A stretch of 43,549 nt of DNA from Actinomycetota bacterium (lineage in GTDB: Bacteria; Actinomycetota; Actinomycetes; JACCUZ01). Below are positions 25,301-33,454 of the stretch, in pieces (the first letter of the stretch is position 1; each line of letters opens with the position of its first letter). Location of the stretch: NCBI GenBank assembly GCA_030841025.1, contig JAVEDJ010000309.1:1-43549 (forward strand), given 5' to 3'. The position numbers and the translations under genes were made by a program. The notes beneath the pieces were generated by a model. The model made no database searches and had not been told where the DNA came from. It saw only the letters and a program-made list of their open reading frames with translations.

Positions 25301-25314
25301 ACTATCGGCATAGT
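25301..25314. promoter_or_regulatory. short palindrome in the peptide/glnA2 divergent region
   Basis: ACTAT and ATAGT flank CGGC, 113 bp upstream of the repeat-peptide ATG and 100 bp upstream of glnA2. The 225-bp region around it is clearly AT-richer than the genes. A further GTCGG/CCGAC stem lies at 25224-25240. Regulatory use is a guess. Confidence 0.3.
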
Positions 25315-25374
25315 TCGCCGTGACCTTGAGCCCCTTTTGCGCCCGATTTAGGGCAGATCGCACCGGATGTCCAC

Positions 25375-25390
25375 GTAACGTGGCCGAAAC
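25375..25390 (+). promoter_or_regulatory. single GlnR-like box pair before glnA2
   Basis: GTAAC (25375-25379), six bases, GAAAC (25386-25390): one a/b pair of the actinobacterial GlnR consensus, 23 bases before the glnA2 start. The full site upstream of glnA1 has two such pairs. With one pair only, and so close to the start codon, it may be weak or repressive, or chance. Confidence 0.4.
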
Positions 25391-25413
25391 ACCAGCCCGG
25401 CAAGATCGGCGGC

Positions 25414-26751
25414 ATGGACAAGCAGCAGGAATTCGTGCTCCGGACGCTCGAGGAGCGCGACATCCGCTTCGTGCGGCTGTGGTTCACCGACGTGCTGGGT
25501 TTCCTCAAGTCGGTAGCCATCGCACCGGCGGAGCTCGAGGGCGCCTTCACCGAGGGCATCGGGTTCGACGGCTCCGCGATCGAGGGCTTCGCGCGCGTCT
25601 ACGAGTCCGACATGCTGGCCAAGCCCGACCCCAGCACCTTCCAGGTGCTCCCATGGCGCTCGGAGATGCCCGGCAGTGCCCGGATGTTCTGCGACATCCT
25701 GATGCCCGACGGCACGCCGTCGTACGCGGACCCGCGTCATGTGCTCAAGCGCACGCTGAACAAGGCCGCCGACCTGGGCTTCTCCTTCTACACCCACCCG
25801 GAGATCGAGTTCTTCCTGTTCGAGGGGAGCCCGGTCCCCGGCCAGACGCCGGTCCCGATCGACTCCGGTGGCTACTTCGACCACGCCCCTCACGGGATCG
25901 GCCACGACTTCCGGCGTGACGCGATCACGATGCTCGAGTCGATGGGCATCTCGGTGGAGTTCAGCCACCACGAGGGCGCGCCCGGGCAGCAGGAGATCGA
26001 CCTGCGCTACGCCGACGCGCTGTCGACGGCCGACAACATCATGACCTTCCGCCTGGTGATGAAGGAGGTGGCGCTCGAGCAGAAGGTCTTCGCGTCGTTC
26101 ATGCCCAAGCCGTTCACCGACCATCCCGGCTCGGGCATGCACACGCACCTGTCGTTGTTCGAGGGCGACCGCAACGCCTTCTTCGAGGCGGGGGCGCAGT
26201 ATCAGCTGTCCAAGGTCGGGCGGGCCTTCATCGCCGGCCTCCTGCGCCATGCTCCGGAGATCACCGCGGTCACCAACCTGTGGGTCAACTCCTACAAACG
26301 ACTCTCGGGCGGCGGCGAGGCTCCGTCCTACGTCTCGTGGGGTCACAACAACCGGTCCGCCCTGGTCCGCGTGCCCATGTACAAGCCGAGCAAGGGCGGC
26401 TCCACCAGGGTCGAGATCCGCTCGCCGGACTCGGCGTGCAATCCGTACCTCGCGTTCGCCGTGATGCTTGCTGCCGGGCTCAAGGGCATCGAGGAGAACT
26501 ACGTGCTGCCGGAGGGCGCCGAGGACAACGTCTGGACGCTCACCGATGGTGAGCGACGCGCGCTGGGCATCACGCCGTTGCCGTCCAACCTCGCTGACGC
26601 GATCCGCACCATGGAGGGCAGCGAGCTCGTCGCCGAGACGCTGGGCGAGCACGTCTTCGACTTCTTCCTGCGCAACAAGCGCCAGGAGTGGCTGGACTAC
26701 CGCCGTCAGGTGACGCCCTACGAGCTCGACCGCTACCTGCCGGTCCTCTAG
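25414..26751 (+). CDS. glnA2: type I glutamine synthetase, GlnA2 subtype
   Basis: 445 residues from ATG 25414. The opening MDKQQEFVLRTLEERDIRFV and SVAIAPAELEGAFTEGIGFD match mycobacterial GlnA2 as I recall it. Active-site segments are present: HPEIEFFLFEG, QQEIDLRYADAL, GSGMHTHLSLF, NSYKRLSGGGEAPSYVSWG and RVEIRSPDSACNPYLAF. The position of the adenylylated Tyr in GlnA1 is Trp374 here (EDNVWTLTDGE), so GlnE should not modify it. GlnA2 enzymes usually have low or side glutamine synthetase activity. It heads a run with a glutamine amidotransferase and glnE, and has a half GlnR-like site upstream. Confidence 0.93.
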   Translation: MDKQQEFVLRTLEERDIRFVRLWFTDVLGFLKSVAIAPAELEGAFTEGIGFDGSAIEGFARVYESDMLAKPDPSTFQVLPWRSEMPGSARMFCDILMPDGTPSYADPRHVLKRTLNKAADLGFSFYTHPEIEFFLFEGSPVPGQTPVPIDSGGYFDHAPHGIGHDFRRDAITMLESMGISVEFSHHEGAPGQQEIDLRYADALSTADNIMTFRLVMKEVALEQKVFASFMPKPFTDHPGSGMHTHLSLFEGDRNAFFEAGAQYQLSKVGRAFIAGLLRHAPEITAVTNLWVNSYKRLSGGGEAPSYVSWGHNNRSALVRVPMYKPSKGGSTRVEIRSPDSACNPYLAFAVMLAAGLKGIEENYVLPEGAEDNVWTLTDGERRALGITPLPSNLADAIRTMEGSELVAETLGEHVFDFFLRNKRQEWLDYRRQVTPYELDRYLPVL

Positions 26752-26753
26752 GG

Positions 26754-27509
26754 GTGGCAGTGGTGGCATCGCCTGGTTCACCGCGTGTGCTGGTCGTGCA
26801 GCACGACCCCGACACCGGAGCAGGATGGTTCGGCGAGTGGCTCGACGAGGCGGGCCTGTCCCTCGAGGTGTGCCGTCCCTACGCCGGCGAGGCGCTGCCG
26901 CCCTTTCCGTCGTACGACGCCGCGGTGGTTCTCGGCGGCGCCATGGCGCCGACGGACGACGAACGCTGCCCGTGGCTGCCGGTCGTGCGGCAACGGATGC
27001 GCGAAGCGGTCGACGCGGTGACACCGCTACTGGGCATCTGCCTCGGCGCGCAGCTCCTGGCGCTTGCCTGCGGTGGCACGGTCCGCCGCGGCGTGAACGG
27101 TCCGGAGCTCGGCGTACTCGACATCGAGCTCCACCCCGCTGCCGCCGCTGACGCGCTCTTCGCCCGCATGCCCCCGACGGCGCCCGTCGTGCAGTGGCAC
27201 TGGGAGGAGATCGTCTCGGTGCCCCCTGACGCCACCGTGCTGGCGGGCAGCGCGCTCTACGCCAACCAGGTGTTCCGCGTCGGCGGCCGCGCCTGGGGTG
27301 TGCAGGGCCACCCGGAGGTCACGGGGCACATCGCCCAGGCGTGGGCGCGCGAGGAAGGCCCGCTGGTGCTCGCCGCGGGGCGCGACCCGCGCGAGCTGGT
27401 GGCCGAGGTGCGTGAGCACGAGCCCGCGCTGGCGGGGACGTGGCGACCGGTGGCCGACGCGTTCGCCCAGCTGGTGCACGACCAGGTCGCCGCGTTCCCC
27501 GCCCACTAG
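26754..27509 (+). CDS. class I glutamine amidotransferase
   Basis: 251 residues from GTG 26754, two bases after the glnA2 stop; GTG 26760 or 26763 are also possible. The class I GATase triad is seen: Cys96 in LLGICLGAQLLA, His186 and Glu188 in GVQGHPEV. The overall style, with VVQHDPDTGAGWFGEWL and VVLGGAMAPTDDERCPWLP, is that of stand-alone GATases such as gamma-glutamyl-polyamine hydrolase or GuaA-like proteins. It releases ammonia or hydrolyses a gamma-glutamyl bond; the partner is unknown. The place between glnA2 and glnE links it to glutamine metabolism, possibly gamma-glutamylated amines. Confidence 0.88.
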   Translation: MAVVASPGSPRVLVVQHDPDTGAGWFGEWLDEAGLSLEVCRPYAGEALPPFPSYDAAVVLGGAMAPTDDERCPWLPVVRQRMREAVDAVTPLLGICLGAQLLALACGGTVRRGVNGPELGVLDIELHPAAAADALFARMPPTAPVVQWHWEEIVSVPPDATVLAGSALYANQVFRVGGRAWGVQGHPEVTGHIAQAWAREEGPLVLAAGRDPRELVAEVREHEPALAGTWRPVADAFAQLVHDQVAAFPAH

Positions 27510-27543
27510 TTTGGGCGGTTGTGACAGTTGGGCTGAGGTGAGG

Positions 27544-30537
27544 GTGAGCCGGGGAAGTGAGTCCGCGCGGCTGGCGCGGGTCGGCTTCACCGAGCCCGAT
27601 CGCGCCGCCGAGCAGCTCGCGACACCCCCGCTGGCCGCGCTGTCCGGCGACGACGGCCTGCTGACCGCGCTCGCCGCCACCGCCGATCCCGACGCGGCCC
27701 TGCACAACCTCACCCGGCTGGTTGGTGCCAGCGCCGACCCCGACCGTCTCGTCGCCGCCCTGCGTGACGACGAGATGCGCGAGGGGCTGCTGCATGTCCT
27801 GGGGGCCAGCGACGCACTGGCCGATCACCTGGTCCGCCACCCGGAGCACTGGCAGCTCCTGCGCCGACGCGACGACCACGGTGAGCAGCGAGCGCACTCG
27901 CGGGCCACCGCCGCCGGCCTGCGTACCGAGATGCTGCGGGCGGTGGGCGCGGATGCCTCGGCAGCGGAGCCGGTCGCAACCGCGGCCGACGCACCGGACG
28001 CGCTCCGGGTCGCCTATCGCGGCGCCCTCCTGCGACTGGCCGCGGGCGACCTCACCGCCGCGGTCGACGTCAGCGACGTGGCCGCCGAGCTGGCCGACCT
28101 GGCCGGGGGCACTCTCGACGCCGCGCTGGCCATTGCCCGGGCCGGCCTGCCGGCCGACGCGGCGCCTTGCCGGCTTGCAGTGATCGCGATGGGCAAGTGT
28201 GGCGGGCAGGAGCTGAACTACGCCAGCGACGTCGACGTCGTGTTCGTCGCCGAGGCGCACCCCGGTGGCGACGACGCGGCGGCGCTGCGCACGGCGAACG
28301 CCTTGGCGGTCGGCCTGATGCGCGCGTGTTCCGCGACGACGGCCGAGGGGACCATCTGGCCGGTGGACGCTGCCCTCCGCCCCGAGGGCAAGGCCGGACC
28401 CCTGGTGCGGACGTTGGCCAGCCACGTGGCCTACTACGAGCGGTGGGCCCACACGTGGGAGTTCCAGGCGCTGCTCAAGGCACGACCCGTCGCCGGGGAC
28501 CTCGCCCTCGGCAAGGACTACGTCGAGGCCCTGTCGCCGCTGGTCTGGCGAGCGGCGGAGCGCGACGACTTCGTTGCCGACGTGCAGACCATGCGTCGAC
28601 GCGTCGAGTCCACGTTGCCGTCCGACGCGAGCCATCGCCAGCTCAAGCTCGGCCCCGGGGGCCTGCGCGACGTCGAGTTCGCCGTGCAGCTGCTGCAGCT
28701 GGTGCACGGCCGCAGTGACGACACGCTGCGCAGCCCCAACACCCTGGCGGCACTCGAGGCGCTGTCGACGTACGGCTATGTCGGCCGCGACGACGCCGCC
28801 GAGCTCGACCGGGCCTACCGCTTCCTGCGCACCGTCGAGCACCGGCTGCAGCTCGCGCGCCTGCAGCGGACGCACATGATGCCCGACGACCCGGCGGAGC
28901 TGCGGCGGCTCGGCCGGTCGATCGGCATGCGCACCAACCCGATCCAGGAGCTCGAGGACGAGTGGCGGCGGCATGCGCGCGAGGTTCGGCGGCTGCACGA
29001 GAAGCTGTTCTACCGGCCTCTGCTTGCGTCGGTCGCGCGGCTGGGCCCGGCCGAGGCCCGGCTGACGCCCGAGGCCGCGCAGTCGCGGCTCGAGGCACTC
29101 GGCTACCTGGACCCGCCGGGTGCGTTGCGGCACCTGGAGGCGTTGACCACGGGCGTGAGCCGGCGGGCCGCGATCCAACGCACCCTGCTGCCGGTCATGC
29201 TCGGCTGGTTCGCGGACGCACCCGACCCGGACGGTGGGCTGCTCGCCTTCCGTCGCATCAGCGAGGCCATGGGTACGACGCCGTGGTACCTCCGTCTGCT
29301 GCGCGACGAGGGCGCCGTCGCCTCGCACCTCGCGCACCTGCTGGCCAGCAGCCGGTACGCCGTGGAGCTGCTCGAGCAGGCACCCGACGCGGTGCGGATG
29401 CTTGCCGACGACGCCGAGCTGCGGCCCCGGTCGCGGGTGGCCCTGCAGTCGGAGGTGCGCTCCTCGACCGAACGGCACGAGGACCCCGAAGCCGCGGTCG
29501 CCGTGGCCCGGGGGGTGCGTCGCCGCGAGCTGTTCCGCATCGCAGCCGGCGACGTCTTGGGCCTCAGCGGGGTCGAGGAGGTAGAGCAGGGGCTCACCGA
29601 CGTCGCGTCCGTGACGGTGTCCGCGGCGCTCGAGGTCGCCATCCGGCAGGCGGAGCGGGCGTCTGGTCAGCCGCTGCCCACGAGGCTGGCCGTCATCGCC
29701 ATGGGCCGGTTCGGTGGGCATGAGCTGGGCTACGCCAGCGACGCGGACGTGCTGTTCGTGCACGACCCGGCCGAGGCCGCCGACGAGCGGGCAGCCTCGG
29801 AGGCGGCCCACGCGGTGGTGCAGGAGCTGCGGCGCCTGCTGTCGGTGCCGTCACCCGACCCGCCGCTGGTGGTGGACGCCGACCTACGTCCGGAGGGCCG
29901 GCAAGGTCCTCTGGTCCGCACCCTGGCGTCCTACCAGGCCTACTACGAACGCTGGTCGCTCGTGTGGGAGGCGCAGGCCTTGCTGCGCGCTGAGCCATTG
30001 GCGGGCGACGCGGAGCTCGGGGCTCGCTTCCTCGACCTGATCGACCCGATCCGCTACCCCGCAACGGGGCTCGACGACTCGTCAGTACGCGAGATCCGGC
30101 GCGTCAAGGCCCGGGTGGAGGCCGAGCGGCTGCCTCGCGGCACGGACCCGGCGCGCAACACCAAGCTGGGGCCGGGCGGACTCGCCGACGTGGAGTGGAC
30201 GGTGCAGCTGCTGCAGCTCCAGCACGGCGCCCAGGTGCCGGACCTGCGGACCACGGGGACGCTGTCCGCGCTCGCGGCGGCGGCGCAGCACCGTCTGCTG
30301 GAACCCGAGCAGGCCGAGACGCTCGCCCACGCCTGGCGGATGGCGAGCCGGGTGCGCAACGCGGGCCTGCTGGTGCGCGGTCGGCCGGGGGACAACCTGC
30401 CCTCGGACTTGCGCGAACTGTCGGGAATCGCCCGGTTGCTGGGTTATCCTCCCGGCGCGGCAGGCGCGTTGGTGGACGACTACCGACGTGCGACCCGACG
30501 GGCGAGGACAGTGGTGGACGAGGTGTTCTACCGGTGA
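27544..30537 (+). CDS. glnE: bifunctional glutamine synthetase adenylyltransferase/deadenylylase
   Basis: 997 residues from GTG 27544, chosen for the GAGG six bases upstream; GTG 27538 is an alternative. Two nucleotidyltransferase domains are present, each with the G-x2-GG...D-x-D motif: GKCGGQELNYASDVDVVFV near 216 and GRFGGHELGYASDADVLFV near 720. Each is followed by a helical GlnD-type domain, as seen from LGPGGLRDVEFAVQLLQL and LGPGGLADVEWTVQLLQL. One half removes and the other adds AMP on the GlnA1 tyrosine according to nitrogen status. Length is normal for actinobacteria. The target GlnA1 lies 6 kb away with its Tyr402 intact. Confidence 0.95.
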   Translation: MSRGSESARLARVGFTEPDRAAEQLATPPLAALSGDDGLLTALAATADPDAALHNLTRLVGASADPDRLVAALRDDEMREGLLHVLGASDALADHLVRHPEHWQLLRRRDDHGEQRAHSRATAAGLRTEMLRAVGADASAAEPVATAADAPDALRVAYRGALLRLAAGDLTAAVDVSDVAAELADLAGGTLDAALAIARAGLPADAAPCRLAVIAMGKCGGQELNYASDVDVVFVAEAHPGGDDAAALRTANALAVGLMRACSATTAEGTIWPVDAALRPEGKAGPLVRTLASHVAYYERWAHTWEFQALLKARPVAGDLALGKDYVEALSPLVWRAAERDDFVADVQTMRRRVESTLPSDASHRQLKLGPGGLRDVEFAVQLLQLVHGRSDDTLRSPNTLAALEALSTYGYVGRDDAAELDRAYRFLRTVEHRLQLARLQRTHMMPDDPAELRRLGRSIGMRTNPIQELEDEWRRHAREVRRLHEKLFYRPLLASVARLGPAEARLTPEAAQSRLEALGYLDPPGALRHLEALTTGVSRRAAIQRTLLPVMLGWFADAPDPDGGLLAFRRISEAMGTTPWYLRLLRDEGAVASHLAHLLASSRYAVELLEQAPDAVRMLADDAELRPRSRVALQSEVRSSTERHEDPEAAVAVARGVRRRELFRIAAGDVLGLSGVEEVEQGLTDVASVTVSAALEVAIRQAERASGQPLPTRLAVIAMGRFGGHELGYASDADVLFVHDPAEAADERAASEAAHAVVQELRRLLSVPSPDPPLVVDADLRPEGRQGPLVRTLASYQAYYERWSLVWEAQALLRAEPLAGDAELGARFLDLIDPIRYPATGLDDSSVREIRRVKARVEAERLPRGTDPARNTKLGPGGLADVEWTVQLLQLQHGAQVPDLRTTGTLSALAAAAQHRLLEPEQAETLAHAWRMASRVRNAGLLVRGRPGDNLPSDLRELSGIARLLGYPPGAAGALVDDYRRATRRARTVVDEVFYR

Positions 30538-31856
30538 GCGAGCCGGCCACACACGTGGGCGGCGCCGTACCCGGTGGCATGGAAGTCGCCGGCACCGACG
30601 GTTTCGCGCGAACACGCGTTGGCCCGGCGACCTACCGGGAGGCGCTCCGCAGTCGCGAGTTCCGTGGTCTGGTGATCGCCCAGGTCCTGAGTGAATGGGG
30701 CGACCACATCGCTCGCGTCGCCCTGGCGGCGCTGGTGCTCGACCGGACGGACAGCGCATTCCTCGCGGTGCTCGCGTTCGTCGTCAGCTTCCTCCCGGCC
30801 GTGTTCGGCTCGGCCCTGCTCGGGGGGCTCGCCGATCGGTGGCCACGCAAGATCGTGCTGCTCGGCTGCGATCTGGGTCGGGGGCTCATCATCGCGGTGC
30901 TTGCGCTCCTGGCGGTGGGGAGCACGCCCATCTGGGTGCTGCTGCTGACGCTGCTGCTGGCGGAGGTGTTCTCGGCGCCCTTCGAGGCGGCCCAGCGCTC
31001 CGTCGTACCGGACATCCTTCCGCAGCCGCGGTTGGCACTCGCCGGCATGGGCTTGATGCGGGTGCTGTTCCAGCTCGACCAGGTGATCGGCATCGCGCTC
31101 GCGGGTGTCGTCATCTACTTCGTCGATGCCCGATGGGCGTTGCTGCTGGACTCGGCGACGTTCGGCGTGTCCTTCGTCGTGCTGGCGATCACCGTGCGCT
31201 GGCGACCGGCGTCGCAGCAGACGCAGGGCACGCCAACCACTCTGCTGCAGGAGTTCCGCGCCGGGTTCCGCCTCGTGTTCGACGACCCGGCGCTGCGCGC
31301 ACTTGTGATGCTGGGCTGGGGCGCCGCGGTGTTCATCATCGCGCCGGAGGCCGTGGCCCTGGCCTATGCCCGCCACGACGGCGCCGGAAGTGCGGTCGGG
31401 GCCGCCCTCATGGCCAGCATCCCGGCGGGGGCAGCGCTCGGTGCTTACCTCGTCGGCCGGCAGGGGCCGCTGCGACAGGTGCAGCTCCTCCTGCCGCTGG
31501 CCCTGGCCACCTGTCTGCCGCTGTTGGCCACCTGCGTGGCACCTCCGTGGGAGGTGGCCCTGGGGCTGTGGTTCCTCAGCGGCCTCGGTCAGGGCTTCCT
31601 GCTGCCGCTGATCGGCACCGTGAACCTCCTCGCGCCGGCGCACTTCCGCGGGCGGGTCAACGGCCTGGCCGGCGCCGGCTTCGCCCTGGCGAGCGCATCG
31701 TCCTTCCTGCTGGCCGGTGCGCTGGCGGACGTGACGTCGCCCCCGGTGGCCGTGACTGTCGCGGGGGCCGTGGGGGTCGGCCTCATCGGTGCGGCGCGCC
31801 ACTCATGGCCGCGCGGGGCCATCCGGCGGGCCGCGGCAGAGGTGTACGCCGGGTGA
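30534..31856 (+). CDS. MFS transporter (12-TM, EntS/MFS_3-like)
   Basis: 440 residues from GTG 30534. The glnE stop TGA overlaps this start (GTGA), so translational coupling is likely. A cytosolic tail of about 45 residues precedes 12 hydrophobic helices. YREALRSREFRGLVIAQVLS, GGLADRWPRKIVLLGCDLGR and the APFEAAQRSVVPDILPQ segment are typical of the MFS_3 group that includes enterobactin exporters. The substrate is unknown. The link to glnE is positional only. An imperfect CCCCGCAGC/GCTGCAGGGG stem lies near 31895-31925, after the stop. Confidence 0.88.
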   Translation: MSEPATHVGGAVPGGMEVAGTDGFARTRVGPATYREALRSREFRGLVIAQVLSEWGDHIARVALAALVLDRTDSAFLAVLAFVVSFLPAVFGSALLGGLADRWPRKIVLLGCDLGRGLIIAVLALLAVGSTPIWVLLLTLLLAEVFSAPFEAAQRSVVPDILPQPRLALAGMGLMRVLFQLDQVIGIALAGVVIYFVDARWALLLDSATFGVSFVVLAITVRWRPASQQTQGTPTTLLQEFRAGFRLVFDDPALRALVMLGWGAAVFIIAPEAVALAYARHDGAGSAVGAALMASIPAGAALGAYLVGRQGPLRQVQLLLPLALATCLPLLATCVAPPWEVALGLWFLSGLGQGFLLPLIGTVNLLAPAHFRGRVNGLAGAGFALASASSFLLAGALADVTSPPVAVTVAGAVGVGLIGAARHSWPRGAIRRAAAEVYAG

Positions 31857-31988
31857 ACCCTCGGGCCGCCGGCTCCGTCCTTGGTTGACGACGCCCCCGC
31901 AGCTTGCTGACGCCGCTGCAGGGGAGTGGCACGATCGCTGACTGAGTGACAGATATGCGTGCAATCGTCCATTTTTACCCTACCTGGG

Positions 31989-32006
31989 TGTGCACACCGG
32001 TGCACA
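31989..32006. promoter_or_regulatory. inverted repeat upstream of the first secreted glycosidase
   Basis: TGTGCAC (31989-31995) and GTGCACA (32000-32006) flank ACCG, a perfect 7+7 dyad 74 bases before the start at 32081. The 31857-32080 gap is otherwise AT-richer near 31965-31985 (CATTTTTACCC). A regulator site is plausible. Confidence 0.4.
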
Positions 32007-32080
32007 GCAGTCACACTGGAAACAGCCCGCCGTCGCGGTGACCTCCCTTCCCGCGCTTCCGCTCACGAAAGTACTCACTC

Positions 32081-33403
32081 ATGGACTTGGCTCGTCGCCA
32101 CCTCCCGGCCGCCGCGCGCGGCCTGGCCGCCACCGTCGCCGTCGTACTCGCGACCGTGCTCCTGCCGGCTCCCGCGGCGCCTGCCGCCACCGGTGTCACG
32201 GTGCCGAGGCAGTTCTTCGGCCAGCACGACAGCCGGCCGGAATCGTGGCCACGGGTGACCGTCGGATCGGTGCGGCTCTGGGACGCCGGGGTCACCTGGC
32301 GCGACATCGAACGGACGCCGGGCAGCTACGACTGGTCCCGACTCGACACGCTGGTCCGGGTCGCCCGGGCCAAGGGTGCCGAGATCACCCTGACCCTCGG
32401 CCAGACGCCCACCTTCCGGGTCGCCCAGCCATCGACGCAGCGGCCCGGCTGCGGCGAGGCCCCCACCAATCCCTACTGCGCTCGCTACGGGGCCGGGGCC
32501 ACGAGCATGCCGAACACGAACGCCTGGATCGCGTACGTGAAGGAGGTCGCCGCCCGGTATCGGGGCCGGATCGCGGCGCTGCAGGTGTGGAACGAGTCCA
32601 ACGTCCCCGGCTTCTGGAGCGGCACGCAGGCACAGATGGCCGAGCTGACTTATCTGGCCAAGAGAGCAGTCGGCAGCGGCATGCAGATCGTCTCGCCCAG
32701 CTTCGTGGGCCGGACGAACCGGAGCCTGATCAGCGCCTACTTCGCGGCCAAGCCGCACGGCCAACCGGTGCGCAACTTCTTCGACAAGGTGGGGCTCTCG
32801 CTCTACCCGGCGCCGACAGGAACCCCGGAGACGTCCACTGAGGACACCTTTGGCCCGCTCAAGGTCGTGCAGCGAATCCTGAAGAAGTACAAGGTCAACA
32901 AGCCCATCTGGAACACCGAGATCAACTACGGGCTCGCGTCCGGTGGCACGGGAGCCAAGCCGCCGACGATCAGCGCCGACCGGCAGGCCGCCTATGTCGT
33001 GCGCACCTACCTGCTCAACGCCGACGCCCGGATCCAGCGAGTGTTCTGGTACGCCTGGGACCTGCAGAGCATCGGCAACACGTACCTGAGCACCAGCAGC
33101 GGGTCACCGACGCTGGCAGGCAAGGCGGTCGGACTGACCGCGAGCTGGGTGGCCAAGTCGCGGCTCAAGAGCTGCAGCCGCGCGACCAAGGGCGCCACCA
33201 AGGGTCTCTTCGTCTGCACGCTGACCTACCGCGGCGGCGTGAAGCGCATCTACTGGAACACGCACCCGACGAAACGGGTCAAGGTGACGATGCCGAAGAC
33301 GGCGACCTACGGAATCAGCCTGTACGGTAAGAAAACGAAGATCAAGGGCGGCTCGAAGAAGTACGTCGACTATCGCCCGCTGCTGGTGCGCTCCAAGAAG
33401 TAG
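32081..33403 (+). CDS. secreted glycosidase-like protein, copy 1
   Basis: 440 residues from ATG 32081. A signal peptide is clear (RRHLPAAARGLAATVAVVLA then PAPAAPAA, cleavage near 36). A TIM-barrel glycosidase domain of clan A style follows, with likely acid/base Glu172 in LQVWNESNVPG and nucleophile Glu280 in IWNTEINYG; GH39/PslG-like is my best guess. From about 365 a basic beta-rich tail with a Cys pair and GGVKRIYWN ends in LLVRSKK. No cell-wall anchor is seen. It probably cuts an extracellular polysaccharide. The next gene is a paralogue in the same direction. Confidence 0.85.
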   Translation: MDLARRHLPAAARGLAATVAVVLATVLLPAPAAPAATGVTVPRQFFGQHDSRPESWPRVTVGSVRLWDAGVTWRDIERTPGSYDWSRLDTLVRVARAKGAEITLTLGQTPTFRVAQPSTQRPGCGEAPTNPYCARYGAGATSMPNTNAWIAYVKEVAARYRGRIAALQVWNESNVPGFWSGTQAQMAELTYLAKRAVGSGMQIVSPSFVGRTNRSLISAYFAAKPHGQPVRNFFDKVGLSLYPAPTGTPETSTEDTFGPLKVVQRILKKYKVNKPIWNTEINYGLASGGTGAKPPTISADRQAAYVVRTYLLNADARIQRVFWYAWDLQSIGNTYLSTSSGSPTLAGKAVGLTASWVAKSRLKSCSRATKGATKGLFVCTLTYRGGVKRIYWNTHPTKRVKVTMPKTATYGISLYGKKTKIKGGSKKYVDYRPLLVRSKK

Positions 33404-33454
33404 GGGGTAAGCGACCAGCAGACTCGATCCGTGCGCAACCACTCTGGGAGATCC

